Assembly: GCA_029378245.1 (NCBI GenBank)
Contig: JARKIF010000069.1
Coordinates: 62,001-126,000, forward strand
Direction: 5' to 3'
DNA length: 64,000 nt
Origin: Roridomyces roridus
Taxonomy: Eukaryota > Basidiomycota > Agaricomycetes > Agaricales > Mycenaceae
Part shown: piece after piece, positions 24,048 through 34,146 of the stretch
How positions within the stretch are numbered: position 1 is the stretch's first letter
How the letters are laid out: each line of letters begins with the position of its first letter
The notes under the pieces: generated by a model
What the model was told of the DNA's origin: nothing
What the model saw: only the letters and a program-made list of their open reading frames with translations
The model's database searches: none
Translations under genes and position numbers: made by a program

Positions 24048-25357
24048 TCAAATCCACTCCCCGCTCAACGCCTCTGGAATCTCACCGTCTTCTCCCCAAA
24101 GCTCGCGGAATATCTCCCCAACGGTAAGCTCCTGGTCCACCTCACTCGCCTCCGTCATCGCTGCAAATGGAAGGTTAGGCAAAGGTCGTTCTGGACCAAG
24201 ACATATGTACGCACCCTCCCCACGTCCCTCACCCAAGCTCTCTTCCAACCCCTCCTCACTCCCGCGCACCGCGATAAGTAACAGCTCAGTCCCACTCTGA
24301 TCAAGCATCTCTGGCACGGCGCAGGGCGCAAAGCGCAAACCCGCTGGCTCTCGCCCACGTGTACCTCGTCCGAAAACGCCGTTCATGATCTCGGGTGGGT
24401 ATGCGACATGTTTATTGGTGGAGGGTCCCACATCGGAGGCCTCCGCCTGAGGGTTCTTCACCTGGAGGATGAAGGCAGCTGCGCGCTGGAGGCCAAGGGC
24501 GGTTTGCACTGGTCCAAAGTCGGCTGCGGTGGGGTGTGAGAGTGCGTAACCGAGATATGTCGTTTCTTGGGATGGTGTTGGGGCTTCGGCATTGACGAGG
24601 GCGTAGCACCCGCGTGCAGCGAGGCGGGCTGGTGGGTCGTGGCGTGTTCCTTGGGGGCGTCATTCAGATGACGAAAAAGTAAGCAGTATAAGCACATACC
24701 GCGCGTTTTGGTCTCATACGTCTTTTCACCCATTCCCTTCTCCAAACTATTCAAATCATCCCCGACCCCGGTAACCGTAGCCCAAAAGCTCTCCTTCCGT
24801 TTACCACGCCGCGCATCAGGATCAGGGAGGGTCTTCTTCCCAATGGCTATCATGCGGTAGTGCTGCTCCACATCGTCCAGCAACGCACTCGCAGGCACCG
24901 CGTCCGCGCCTCGCTGGACGAGCTCCATGTCCTCCGACGCCTCTACAGGCGCCTGGACACCGTCGTCAGTGCTGAACTTGGGCGGCCGCGGGACGAGGAG
25001 CATGTGTAGATTCTTCACGTCGTCAATGGACGAGGGATTGTCTGTCTGAACGCGAGGCCGAAAGAAGAAATATATGTGCCCACGCTCGGTCGTTCCTGTA
25101 AAGCATCAAGACGGGCTCGGACCATGGCTGTCCGCTCGCTCACCTATCTGACGAACATACTCATCCCTCCTCGCACTTTCCTCCTCTGGCGTTTCGATCT
25201 TCACTTTCTTAGTGGGTGGCTCCCCATCCTCGGTCTCCCCAGGCGGCGCTGGACTGGTAGGTTTCAAAGCCGAATCGTCTGGGGCCGGACGCTTGGAAAG
25301 ATTGTCAGGCGCTTCAGCCGCCTCGCCTTTTTCTGCTTGTTTTCGAGTGGTGACCAT
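24048..25357 (-). CDS. Conserved basidiomycete hypothetical protein with putative NLS
   Basis: Three exons, 25144-25357, 24700-25095 and 24048-24649, join across introns of 48 and 50 nt into 403 codons. The N-terminus is charged and Pro-rich with a KKVKIE basic patch (possible nuclear signal). Conserved blocks follow: RGHIYFFFRPRVQ, DDVKNLHMLLVPRPPKF, YRMIAIGKKTLPDPDARRG, ESFWATVTGVGDDL, and GEKTYETKTRGTRHDPPAR leading to LGYALSHP. The C-terminal half has FILQVKNP and GTELLLIAVRGSEEGLEESL, ending EALSGEWI. I recognise this as a basidiomycete family, sometimes labelled a BTB-domain factor in databases, but I see no BTB fold myself and know no experimental function. It converges on the MFS gene with a gap of about 64 bp. 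The second intron ends in AAG. Confidence 0.82.
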
Positions 25358-27032
25358 TCGAGTCGGGTTCAAGTGGCAGGGTGATGACATCGTCATTTCT
25401 TGGCTGCTCCACTTCGGGTCACGAGACACGCAGGCTAGAGCAAAAAAAAAGTCAATGCCAGCAGCTGAGAGCTCAGGCCGGAGAGAATACATACCTGATA
25501 ACCCGACCTCTCCTTTCAGCTCTCCGCTTCGCCCCAACCGTCACTGGCAACTACCGAAGTACATCCGTCCTCGTAGGCACCGACCGGGAATAGACGCTCG
25601 ATCGGGTACGCGATTGGTGCGCGTCGGAGGAGTTGGCTGGTATGCAGCGGCGACGCAGAGATGTAGCGAGCCATCTCCGTGGACATCAGTGGGGGACTGA
25701 AGACGGAACGCAGATAGCGTAGTCCCACGGGAAAGTGGATGAAAGTCAAGTCGTGTGCGACCATGTGGAGATCTTTCAAGTCGGGTGGAGTTGGGACCTC
25801 AGCGGGCGCCGGAAACGTGCTGTTACGCGATGGGGGGAGGCCGTGTCCAGTGTGGTGTGAAGCCCACTCCGTCAAAGACTCGGATACCGCATGTTTTGTG
25901 GTGCGAGGTGGGCAGTTGGACTATGATGCACCTGCCGAGCGTGAATATTCCAGTAAGCTCCAGGGGGATGAGGTGGAAGTGGGAAGACGCACGAGTCAGT
26001 CCATCCAGTGAAGGGCGTTGCCTGGTCGTCCGACTTGACGCTCCTGCCGTAGATGATGCATTCGACGCCGCACACTGCCTAGGCTGAGACCTCGACCTTC
26101 ATCGTCGTTGAGTGGGAAGGACGCGGACCCGCAAAGCCGAAAACGTTACGCAGAGATCGTCTAGATCATTGCGGTAAGCTAGGGAGCTCTTGAGTTCATC
26201 GGATGGGCCTTGGTACGTATAGTCCTCTGGCTACAGCCGTATGGTGTGGGTGACCTGAGTCGAAGGGCATAGCTACTTGCGCTGCGTCGACTGCCAAGGG
26301 AGCGGATCACAGAGGAGAGAGGCCATCAGATGATCATCACTCTCTCTCATCTTGCTCTCATCCGCAACGGCGACAAAACGGCGAAGAGCCTTCCGACCCG
26401 GGGCCCCACTACTATGCACGGAGTAAATTTTGGGTGGTTCAACGTGACTGGCGAGGCATCTGGCAATGACTGATTTCCGCGGCCAAAAATGCTTTGCTCT
26501 GCACTCTCATGGGCTCTACTCTCGCTGGCTCTCAAGAAAACTCCACCGATATCTTCACACGCCGCTCTCCCCGCTTCGTCAAATCTCTCTATGCAAGAAG
26601 CTCACGTCATCGGATTACCCCTTCGATTCTTACTGTCCTGCGCCCTTGAAAGAGCTCCATTCTTCATCGTGGACCGCATGGAGGCTACGCCTCTGAGCTT
26701 TCAACTTTGGCCAACCGCTCTCCCGGTTCCACTGCTTCCACGGATTCTGTGGGTGTCGTGTGCCAAACTGCTTTTCATAACAAGTTCGACTATACTGCGT
26801 GCTTATTTTGGGTGGTCATTCATATGCAATACCATTCTCCTCGCGTTCACAAGAGTACGCAGGCCTGAATCCAGGTTCGCATTCAGGTCCCCGTGCAGGT
26901 TCACCATCAACAGGGGGAAATCAAACAATTTGAAACAAACGACGGGAGATGAAACCTCATTCCTGACTTCACTCGCACATAAAAACGGTCCCTCAGACTC
27001 CACAACTCTACTCAACTCTACCCACCCTCGAC
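25358..27032. other. 1.7 kb without an assignable gene
   Basis: Minus-strand frames at 25516-25875 and 25872-26075 are open and border each other near 25875, so they could be exons of one gene, but no known motif is visible. The plus-strand frame at 26489-27046 has no family resemblance. The right end should hold the promoter of the DUF6534 gene; an A-rich CATAAAAA lies about 55 bp before its ATG. Confidence 0.4.
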
Positions 27033-28959
27033 ATGGCCGATGTTGAAATAGTGAAGCTGTGAGTTATATCATATATGTGGCACATTGCGTTTCTGATCCG
27101 CATACTGGCAGGACCGGCCCGCTGGTATCTTGATTCCCCATATATGCTGTCCAACGCTCATCAAGCCTATATAGGAGCCTATACAACTTTAGTAGCGTTA
27201 GGCGTCTGATGGCGCCTAACAATCTCGTTGATGCCTAACCTTGGCAAGCCGCCTATCCTTGGCATGTCCTTGGCTGTCTACTACCATGACTGTATGTCTG
27301 CCTCTCATGGTGGATTCTGAGTCCTTCCATTCACAGACAAAAATGGGGGGGAGAGGACTGATTTGGGGGCCACTCAAATATATCCCCAACCTAACCTAAC
27401 AGAGTCTAACCGCCACTCACGGTGGATTCTGAGTTCTTCGTTCACTGGTGAAAAAGGGGGGGAAACACTGATTTGGGGCCACTCAAGTGTCTTGCCCAAC
27501 CCAACCTAACAGAGTCTAACCGCCACTCACAGTGGATTCTGAGTCTTCAAAAAACTCTTGGCAGTTGATGGACAGGCTGAAAATCACATGGCAACCGGAA
27601 AATGTTAGGCATCAAAGAATGATCGTTAGGCGTGATGACGCCTAACGCTACTAAAACTGTCGTGCCTCCCTATATAGCTCGTTGTGCTCATATTGGGTTG
27701 CTTTCTTTTTGGCGCCCTTTCCGTTCAATTGTGTAAAGCTTCTTCGCTTCAAGTTCTTCTCTTCATCTGACCGAATGTCTTAGACTTCTACTACCAGGCT
27801 TTCCCGGGCGATAGGATGTGGGTAAAAAGCCTGGTTTATGCGATATACACCCTCGAGTTCGTTATGACGATGACAATGATTGATACCGCCTTCGCACAAT
27901 TTGTGTATGGTTTCGCCAATCCTTCGTCCGTTACCAAGGTCCCTATCGCCGGGATCATGGTACCGATTGTTGGAGGCCTAGGTAAATGACTATGTTCATC
28001 CCCTTGAATCAAAAGCATTCATATTTATTCAGTCGGATTTGTGTCTCAATCGTTCTATGCGTACCGCATTTATATGCTTTCTGGAGCCATCGTGATCCCC
28101 GGTACTATCATAGCTGTGAGAGCTTGCTGCTCTTTCGTGCTCACTGTTCAATGTGCCACAGATCTCGTTGACCAGCAGTGTGAGTGCACTCATATCCAGC
28201 GTACTCAACTCCAAAAGTGCGCGGATTTATTTTCTTGAGCCAACTTACTGACCGTATCGAGGCGATACACTGTTATTCAAGCAAAGCGAACGAGTGGCTT
28301 CGGCGGTGAGATTCACTCATGATCCTCTTTGAGTCCTCTGATTTAGATCCTTGACTCCTCATGCAGGTCTGGTGCGGGGCATCCGCATCGTGTGACATTT
28401 TGATCGCCATTTGTATGACCTACTGTGTAAGTGCACATTTGTTTTGAAGGTTACATTTCTGACTTGAATTCAAGTTGACCAAGAGTGGTGCTACGGCAAT
28501 TCGTCAAACCCATGCTGTTATCTCCAGGCTCACCAGGTTGATCATAGAGACCGGGATCCTGACTGGTATTGTCCCGCAATAAATTCAACCGAGAGAGATC
28601 ACTCAATTAACTTTTCAGCCCTTGTAGCCACCACGACACTGGTCCTCTTCATTGCCTTTCCACAAACCGTCTATTATTCTGTCGGCGCCGGTATCCTGCC
28701 GACGTTGTACGCCAACACAGTGCTGCTAATCTTGAACTCACGGATCAAGATTGTCGGCGGTCGTGGAACGAACAACCCAGACGAAATGCTGTCCCTCTCT
28801 TCCCCCACCTTGTCTTATGCTGCCCGACCGAATCCCAACACCGAGCAAGCAGCCATCGTCACAATCCCTCATCATGGATTGTCCGAAACAGATTTGCACG
28901 ATGTGGAGATGAAGGTCATGAGTGTGCGTGCTGAATGCAATCTTTCTGAGCTGTTCTGA
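27033..28959 (+). CDS. DUF6534 multi-pass membrane protein, intron invaded by a MITE
   Basis: Exons: 27033-27058, a 13-nt micro-exon 27112-27124, 27678-27732, 27784-27981, 28033-28115 and further exons to the stop near 28957. Joined, they give MADVEIVKLTGPL, LVVLILGCFLFGALSVQLYF, YQAFPGDRMWVKSLVYAIY, FVSQSFYAYRIYMLSG, CGASASCDILIAICMTYC, HAVISRLTRLIIETGILTAL and LPTLYANTVLLILNSR. This is the standard seven-helix layout of DUF6534 proteins, common in agaricomycetes and of unknown function. Exons around 28160-28310 were not fully resolved. The third intron (27125-27677) is 553 nt because a 494-bp element lies in it; without the element it would be 50 nt. The cytoplasmic tail after TM7 is Ser/Pro-rich. 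A similar tail fragment recurs at 32429-32632. Confidence 0.82.
27175..27668. mobile_element. 494-bp MITE (Mutator-like) in an intron
   Basis: The element starts GAGCC and ends GCCTC, with long imperfect terminal inverted repeats (matching blocks TTTAGTAGCGTTAGGCG at both ends). Each end carries a subterminal palindrome: GTTAGGCG..CGCCTAAC at 27197-27220 and again at 27625-27646. The direct repeat CCTATATAG flanks it at 27166-27174 and 27669-27677, a 9-bp target-site duplication as made by Mutator-like elements. The centre has a 110-bp tandem repeat (2.2 copies, about 27301-27555). There is no coding capacity, so it needs a transposase supplied in trans. CTATATAG is itself palindromic, but the host intron has exactly 50 nt once the element and one repeat copy are removed, which supports this reading. 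Confidence 0.85.
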
Positions 28960-30834
28960 ATCGGGAGTAGGGTCACGCGAATGATGCCAGAGCCGTCTAG
29001 GAAACGTTGTCATTCAGAATCACTTCCCGGATGATAATCATTGTATATATTATTATCCGTTCTTTAAGATTATAGCACCGTTTTATTTAGACCATCCCCA
29101 TATATTCGTCTCATTCCACCACCCTCTCCTCTCGAAGGGCAGATTGTAATTCAAAGCTGTTTAACTTCGGTTCAACTCCCACAGCGGTGGATACCATTTC
29201 AAGTACCAAAAAATCAACAGCTGTGATATCTCCATTGGAAGGCTGCCGTATTGTGGAGGCAGTCAACACTAGAGGGTCGGCCAGACAGAACCAAGAGAAG
29301 CCCAAGAATGACAGAACAATAGTGTGGTCATTCAAGAGAGCCACTATGGAAGTACATGGTGGTCAAGACCAAGAAGAGAAGATATCTATCAGTAAGGTAA
29401 ACAGTCACAATCAATGTGTAACGTATATGGAATGGTGATGTAAATAAGATAAGATAAGTAAATGGGAATATAGGATAAGATCAGATAAGATCAGGAACAT
29501 CCAGCATGATCGGACTAGATGTCATGTAAGTAGTAAGTGCCAGACTTACATCCATCCACCCTTTCCTTTTTCCTCTCACTCTCATCGTCCACTGTTGCAA
29601 CTCTGGCATGCTGTCTACTACTTCCTAAGCTCTCCGTTTTCTATCATATATCTGCCAAATTCTCGACAGATCGCAGTCGAAGGCCGCCGCAAGCCACGTC
29701 TCCCTCCGGCAGATTATTTGCTGTTAAACGGCTTATATTTAAGGGACGAGCGCCCAGTGCCGGGTACGACTCCCCGCCCCCTTATTCTGCCCTGAAAATA
29801 CTGGTCGCTGCCCTCCACTCGGAGCTCCGGGTGCTTCTTTGCTCGAACCTCTGCTCCTGGTGTCACGCCGTAGTCAAGCCGTACTGGAGTCTGGACCAAA
29901 CTCTCAACGTGCTCCTTGGTGATTCGACGCAGGATCCACATTCTTCAACGTTTGGCAACTCTCGAGGGTCCGCCGCTGAACGCACGTTGTCCGGCTTCGG
30001 GCTGGTCTCCGCCGCAGCGACCTCGTGCCATCGTTCTCACAACGATGCCCTGCCACTATCAGCATGTCCACTCAATCTTGCTCTGGGGATTCATCCAATC
30101 TTGGGTTTCTCTCTGCGAGTGTGCCAGATCAATTCCAACCAACCTAAGTATATCCTCGGCTTTCCCTCCGTTTTGTTTCAACTTTCTCGCCGCAGTCCAT
30201 CCTTTGTCCTGTATTCTCATACAAGTGGCTTGAATTCTCAATGGCAAAGTTATCCGTGTCGCTGTAGATCTCGGGTCTCCTGATAGCCAACCGACCGGGC
30301 TGGTTCAAGATCAATCATCACTTTGAATTGAATTGAAATCCTCGACAATACCGTCCGCTTTCATCCACGATGCATCGTCTCCGCCCTGCTAAATTACTCT
30401 CCCCCTTTCACTCTTCGTACAGGCCCAAGCCCTCCCCTTTCTCCAAACACCCGCTGCTGGTGACGTTCATGTTGATCTACCCTTCAACCAGTTCAAATCA
30501 TTTTCCCCACTGACTGCGTTCCAATTCCTTCTTGCAAACTGTGTGTAGTACTTGAAAATGATTATGTTCTAATTGAAGTCCCCTTGCCGGAGCGGAGCGA
30601 AAGCATGCCTTGTGCTCTCAAATTTTGATGCTTCGCCATGGACAAGATTTTCCCGTGGACGAAAGCCTCAATAAAACATAATCTGTGGCACCCCGTCCCA
30701 AGCGAGCCGGTCAATTTATTATTTCCCTCGCGTTTCTACACGATGAAAGGGCGAGACGGGGGGAGCTTCTTCATCACACAACGACTGCAATTCTATGGCG
30801 GTCAAGATCTGAATCGCTGACACCTCTTGGTTCT
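28960..30834. other. 1.9 kb without a supported gene
   Basis: A minus-strand frame at 29111-29344 starts with a hydrophobic stretch (TIVLSFLGFSWFCLADPLVL) and could be an exon or a small membrane protein, but I cannot support it further. The plus-strand frame at 29537-30283 has no recognisable motif. Four GATAAG motifs lie within 29448-29489. Confidence 0.4.
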
Positions 30835-31563
30835 TCAGACAATTTGCAGGTAGTTTGATGGTGCGACTGTAAAGGCAAAAACGTTGAATAAAGATTGGGA
30901 GATAAAGAAGAAGAGGGTACGCACTGCCACTCTCCCCGTCGGCCCTTTTCACCTGCCACCATTTGCCCTGCTTGTCGACAATATCGAGAATCGCGCCTTT
31001 GCTGAACAATATCTCGTTTGGGTCGTCTGGGGAGGCGGTGTCTGCGGGGAAAGGTCGGTCAGCGCATCGTCCGCAGTAGAACCGAAAGAAAGACTGACAT
31101 GCGTACAGGGCCTTTGCCTTGTATGGATAATTCTCCAGCGGCGCGTCCTGGCCACCACCGGGTGACACACCGCCTTCGCCGAGGTGTGTGGCATCGGGTT
31201 GACGCAGGTCGTCACTTCGGCGCTTTAATCGAAGTTCTTGATCTAGAGATGCCGCTCCATCCGATTCGTCGCCCGAATTCCGACGAGACTCGTCAATTAA
31301 ACCATCGCCCCTATGAATGGCCCTCAAGCTTGAATTGCTTGCACTTGCGGATTGTTTGTTTAATATTGAGCGCGATTCACGTTGTTCAGATTCATTGGCC
31401 AGTCCCAAGCCTCGGAATATGGTTCTCACAATTGAATTGTCAGACCTGTTTGGGCTGTAAGTACATGTTCGACTTTGAATTAAGTGCACGACGTACCCCG
31501 GGCGCTCGGGATTTCTCGTAGACGGAACAGAGTTCCCGATGGAATTTCAAATGGAGTCGTCAT
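30835..31563 (-). CDS. SH3-domain protein (Sho1-like SH3), locus A
   Basis: The ATG at 31563 starts a short exon (MTTPFEIPSG..LFRLREIPSA). A second exon encodes a Ser-rich linker ending [20 protein letters not shown]. The SH3 domain is split by two short introns: [42 protein letters not shown], and IAPSNYLQIV with the stop at 30835. The ALYxYxAxPDDPNEI/GKWWQ/IAPSNYLQ signature is that of the C-terminal SH3 of the fungal osmosensor Sho1, but the four membrane helices of Sho1 are not present upstream. It is thus an SH3 adaptor-like protein, not a canonical Sho1. The first exon junction leaves the frame ambiguous (donor GTACGT or GTCGTG). It is a duplicate of locus B at 32872-34051. Confidence 0.6.
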
Positions 31564-31658
31564 CCCATGAGAGACGGGTATTCTCACCCAGAGCACCCGT
31601 CTCCTTATGAAGGCCGGGTCTATTCCGAGTCAGTTATGGTATGAGCCAAAGAGGTCAC

Positions 31659-32404
31659 CTACGCTTCAACGGCAATATCCAACTCTACTGTACGAAGTAT
31701 CGTAGGCACAAGAGCTTCAAGAGTGTGGTCCGTCGCACGAAGGAAGGCCTTGGGCAGGAATATCGCAGAGCGAGGACTAAAATTGCTATGAGGAATGGAT
31801 CCGATAAATAAAGACGGCACTCACCTGCGTAACAATTGAACAGCTCGACGAAAACATTCATACCAGGGCTGAAGACGACAGGTATCAACACCTATTATTC
31901 CGAACCAACTCGACATCCCCGAGAGAATCCTATCGGCGAACGAATCAACTCCATCGTAATCAAAAGGAGCTTGCGATTCCAGCGGTACATCGGATGGCAT
32001 GGCGTCCAAGTCGAGGTCTGTGAGAATCTGGACAAGCTTCAAGCATAATTTCTTGGCCACGTCGCCATGAACGGCTCCCGTGTCCATCCAGAACCCGGGC
32101 AAGTCGAGGATTCCAGTGAGATATCGAACACAGAGTGCACCAGGAAACGAAGTGACTATTCTTGTCGGCTGTGAGTTTTGTTCTTCCACAGAAAGTATCA
32201 CTTACTCGCAGTCGTGTGCTATCAAGAGACGCTCAATGACACTGAGGCCACCATCGTCCATGACGCAGCTAGCTAGCTGCGAGATGGGTACCGAGTCCAT
32301 AATGTCGGGGAGGCTCGTGTTCGCCAAGGCGGTCTCCGCGAAATTGCACCAAAAGGTCCAATCTTCACTCGGATTGTCATTGGGGCGTTTCCAAAAGTTG
32401 GAAA
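31659..32404 (-). pseudogene. 5'-truncated copy of the gene at 34147-35401
   Basis: Exons corresponding to the last half of the intact copy are present, from the region of GALCVRYLTGILDLPGFWMD through FDYDGVDSFADRILSG to VPTILRTVELDIAVEA with the stop at 31659. Homology stops abruptly at about 32404, within the exon encoding DFWKRPNDDP of the intact copy. Unrelated sequence follows, then a DUF6534 tail fragment. The acceptor used by the intact copy (GTCAG before CTCG) reads GTCAC here, so the splice site is also lost. The copy has no start and is very unlikely to be functional. Confidence 0.7.
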
Positions 32405-32428
32405 CGCGGGACGAACAACTCTGACGAG

Positions 32429-32632
32429 ATGACAGTCCTCTCGTCTTTAACCTTCTCTTGTGCTGCCCGACCGACTCCCAACGCCGAGCAAGCAGCGGTC
32501 GTCACAATCCCGAATCATGATGGATTGTCCGAAACAGATTTGTGTGACAAGGTGGAAATGAAGGTCACGAGCGTGCGTGGTGAATACAATATCTGTCTGA
32601 GTTGTTCTGATTCTGGGGTAGCATACAAATGA
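32429..32632 (+). pseudogene. DUF6534 C-terminal tail fragment
   Basis: The frame FSCAARPTPNAEQAAVVTIP with GLSETDLCDKVEMKVTSV closely matches the tail of the DUF6534 gene ending at 28959 (SYAARPNPNTEQAAIVTIPH, GLSETDLHDVEMKVMSV). No membrane part lies upstream; instead the sequence abuts the truncated gene copy on the other strand. This is a displaced 3' fragment produced by a rearrangement. Confidence 0.75.
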
Positions 32633-32871
32633 TGCCGCTGTGTAGGTTGGTATCTGTTATGACTTGTACAATGTACTACTATGTAACTCAAATTTTGGAG
32701 CTTCGACGGACGGGATTTGCCCAAAGACGAACACCAAGAAATGAAAACAAAATGTACGTGAGCTTCTTCGACTATGCCCGTCTTTCATCTGCCAAGCTCC
32801 CGATTTTACACTTCTCGTCTTTGGGCTTGATTGCGGAGCATTGGCAGTCTGTAGGCGGGACTTGGTCTCTT

Positions 32872-34051
32872 CTAAACAGACGCTATAACTATTAACTCGT
32901 ACCTCGTTATATTATAGGAGACAGTCTCCATCCAGGTGGGTCGTATAGATAGCAATCGTCGTAAATAGGAGCTTTCTTGAATAATCCGCAGGTAGTTTGA
33001 CGGTGCGACTGTAAAGGCAAAAACGTTGAATAAAGAGTGGGAGATGAAAAAGAAGAAGGTGCGCACTGCCAGTCTCCCCGTTGGCCTTTTTCGCGTGCCA
33101 CCATTTGGACTGCTTGTCGACAATATCGAGAATCTCGCCTTTGCTGAACGATATCTCGTTTGGGTCGTCTGTTGAGGCGGTGTCTGCGGAAAAAGGTCAG
33201 TCAGCGCGTCGTCCGTGGTAGAACAGAAAGAAAGGCTGACATGCGTACAGAGTCTTTGCCTTGTATAGATAATTCTCCGGCGGCACATCCTGTCCACTGA
33301 AAAGGATGTGTGACACATCTCCTTGAGATCCAATCCTAAGTTGCAGGTAGTTTGATGGTGCGACTGTAAAGAATAAAGAGTGGGAGATGAAAGAGAAGAG
33401 GGTACGCACTGCCAGCCTCCCCGTTGGCCTTTTTCACCTGCCACCATTTGCCCTGCTTGTCGACAATATCGAGAATCTCGCCTTTGCTGAACGATATCTC
33501 GTTTAGGTCATCTGGGGAGGCAGTATCTGCGGGATAGGGTCAGTCAGCGCATCGTCCGTGGTAAAAAAGAAAAAAAGCCTGACAGGCGTACAGGGCCTTT
33601 GCCTTGTATTGATAATTGTCTGGCGGCGCGTCCTGTCCACCACCGGGTGACACACCGCCTTCGCCCAGGGGTGTGGCATCGGGTCGACGCAGTTCGTCAC
33701 TTCGGCGCTTTAATCGAAGTTCTTGATCAAGAGATGCCGCTCCATCCGATTCGTCGCCCGAATTCCGACGAGACTCGTCAATTAAACCAAAACCCCTGTG
33801 AATGGCCCTCAAGCTTGAATTGCTTGCATTCGCGGATTTTTTGTTTAATATTGAGCGCGATTCACGTTGTTCAGATTCATTGGCCAGTCCCAAGCCTCGG
33901 AATATGGTTCTCATAATTGAATTGTCTGACCTGTTTGGGCTGTAAGTACATGTTCGGCATTGAATCAAGTGCACGACGTACCCCGGGCGCTCGGGATTTT
34001 TCGTAGACGGAACAGAGTTCCTCCCGATGGAATTTCGAATGGAATTGTCAT
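32872..34051 (-). CDS. Tandem SH3-domain protein, locus B
   Basis: Paralogue of locus A. The ATG at 34051 ([21 protein letters not shown]) matches locus A with one extra Gly codon in register, which supports coding. The first SH3 reads [47 protein letters not shown]. Instead of stopping, the frame continues through [19 protein letters not shown] and [13 protein letters not shown] into a second SH3 ([42 protein letters not shown]). It ends after a short tail with the stop at 32872. Both domains keep the same two intron positions, so the second SH3 with its linker is a tandem duplication. The first D in PDDP is kept and GKWW becomes SKWW in domain 2. Proline-rich ligands are unknown, and the exon 1/exon 2 junction is ambiguous as in locus A. 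Confidence 0.6.
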
Positions 34052-34146
34052 CCCATGAGAGACGGGTATTCTCAGCCAGACCACCCGTCTCCTTATGAAG
34101 GCCGGGTCTATTCCGAGTCAGTTATGGTATGAGCCAAAGAGGTCAC

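Noticed and set aside
29537..30283. Plus-strand frame of 248 codons as a membrane protein
   Set aside because: The hydrophobic N-terminus is Ser-rich and irregular. No splice-consistent extension, no homologous family and no supporting codon pattern.
30835..31563. Genuine Sho1 osmosensor
   Set aside because: The SH3 domain fits, but the four membrane helices expected upstream are absent.
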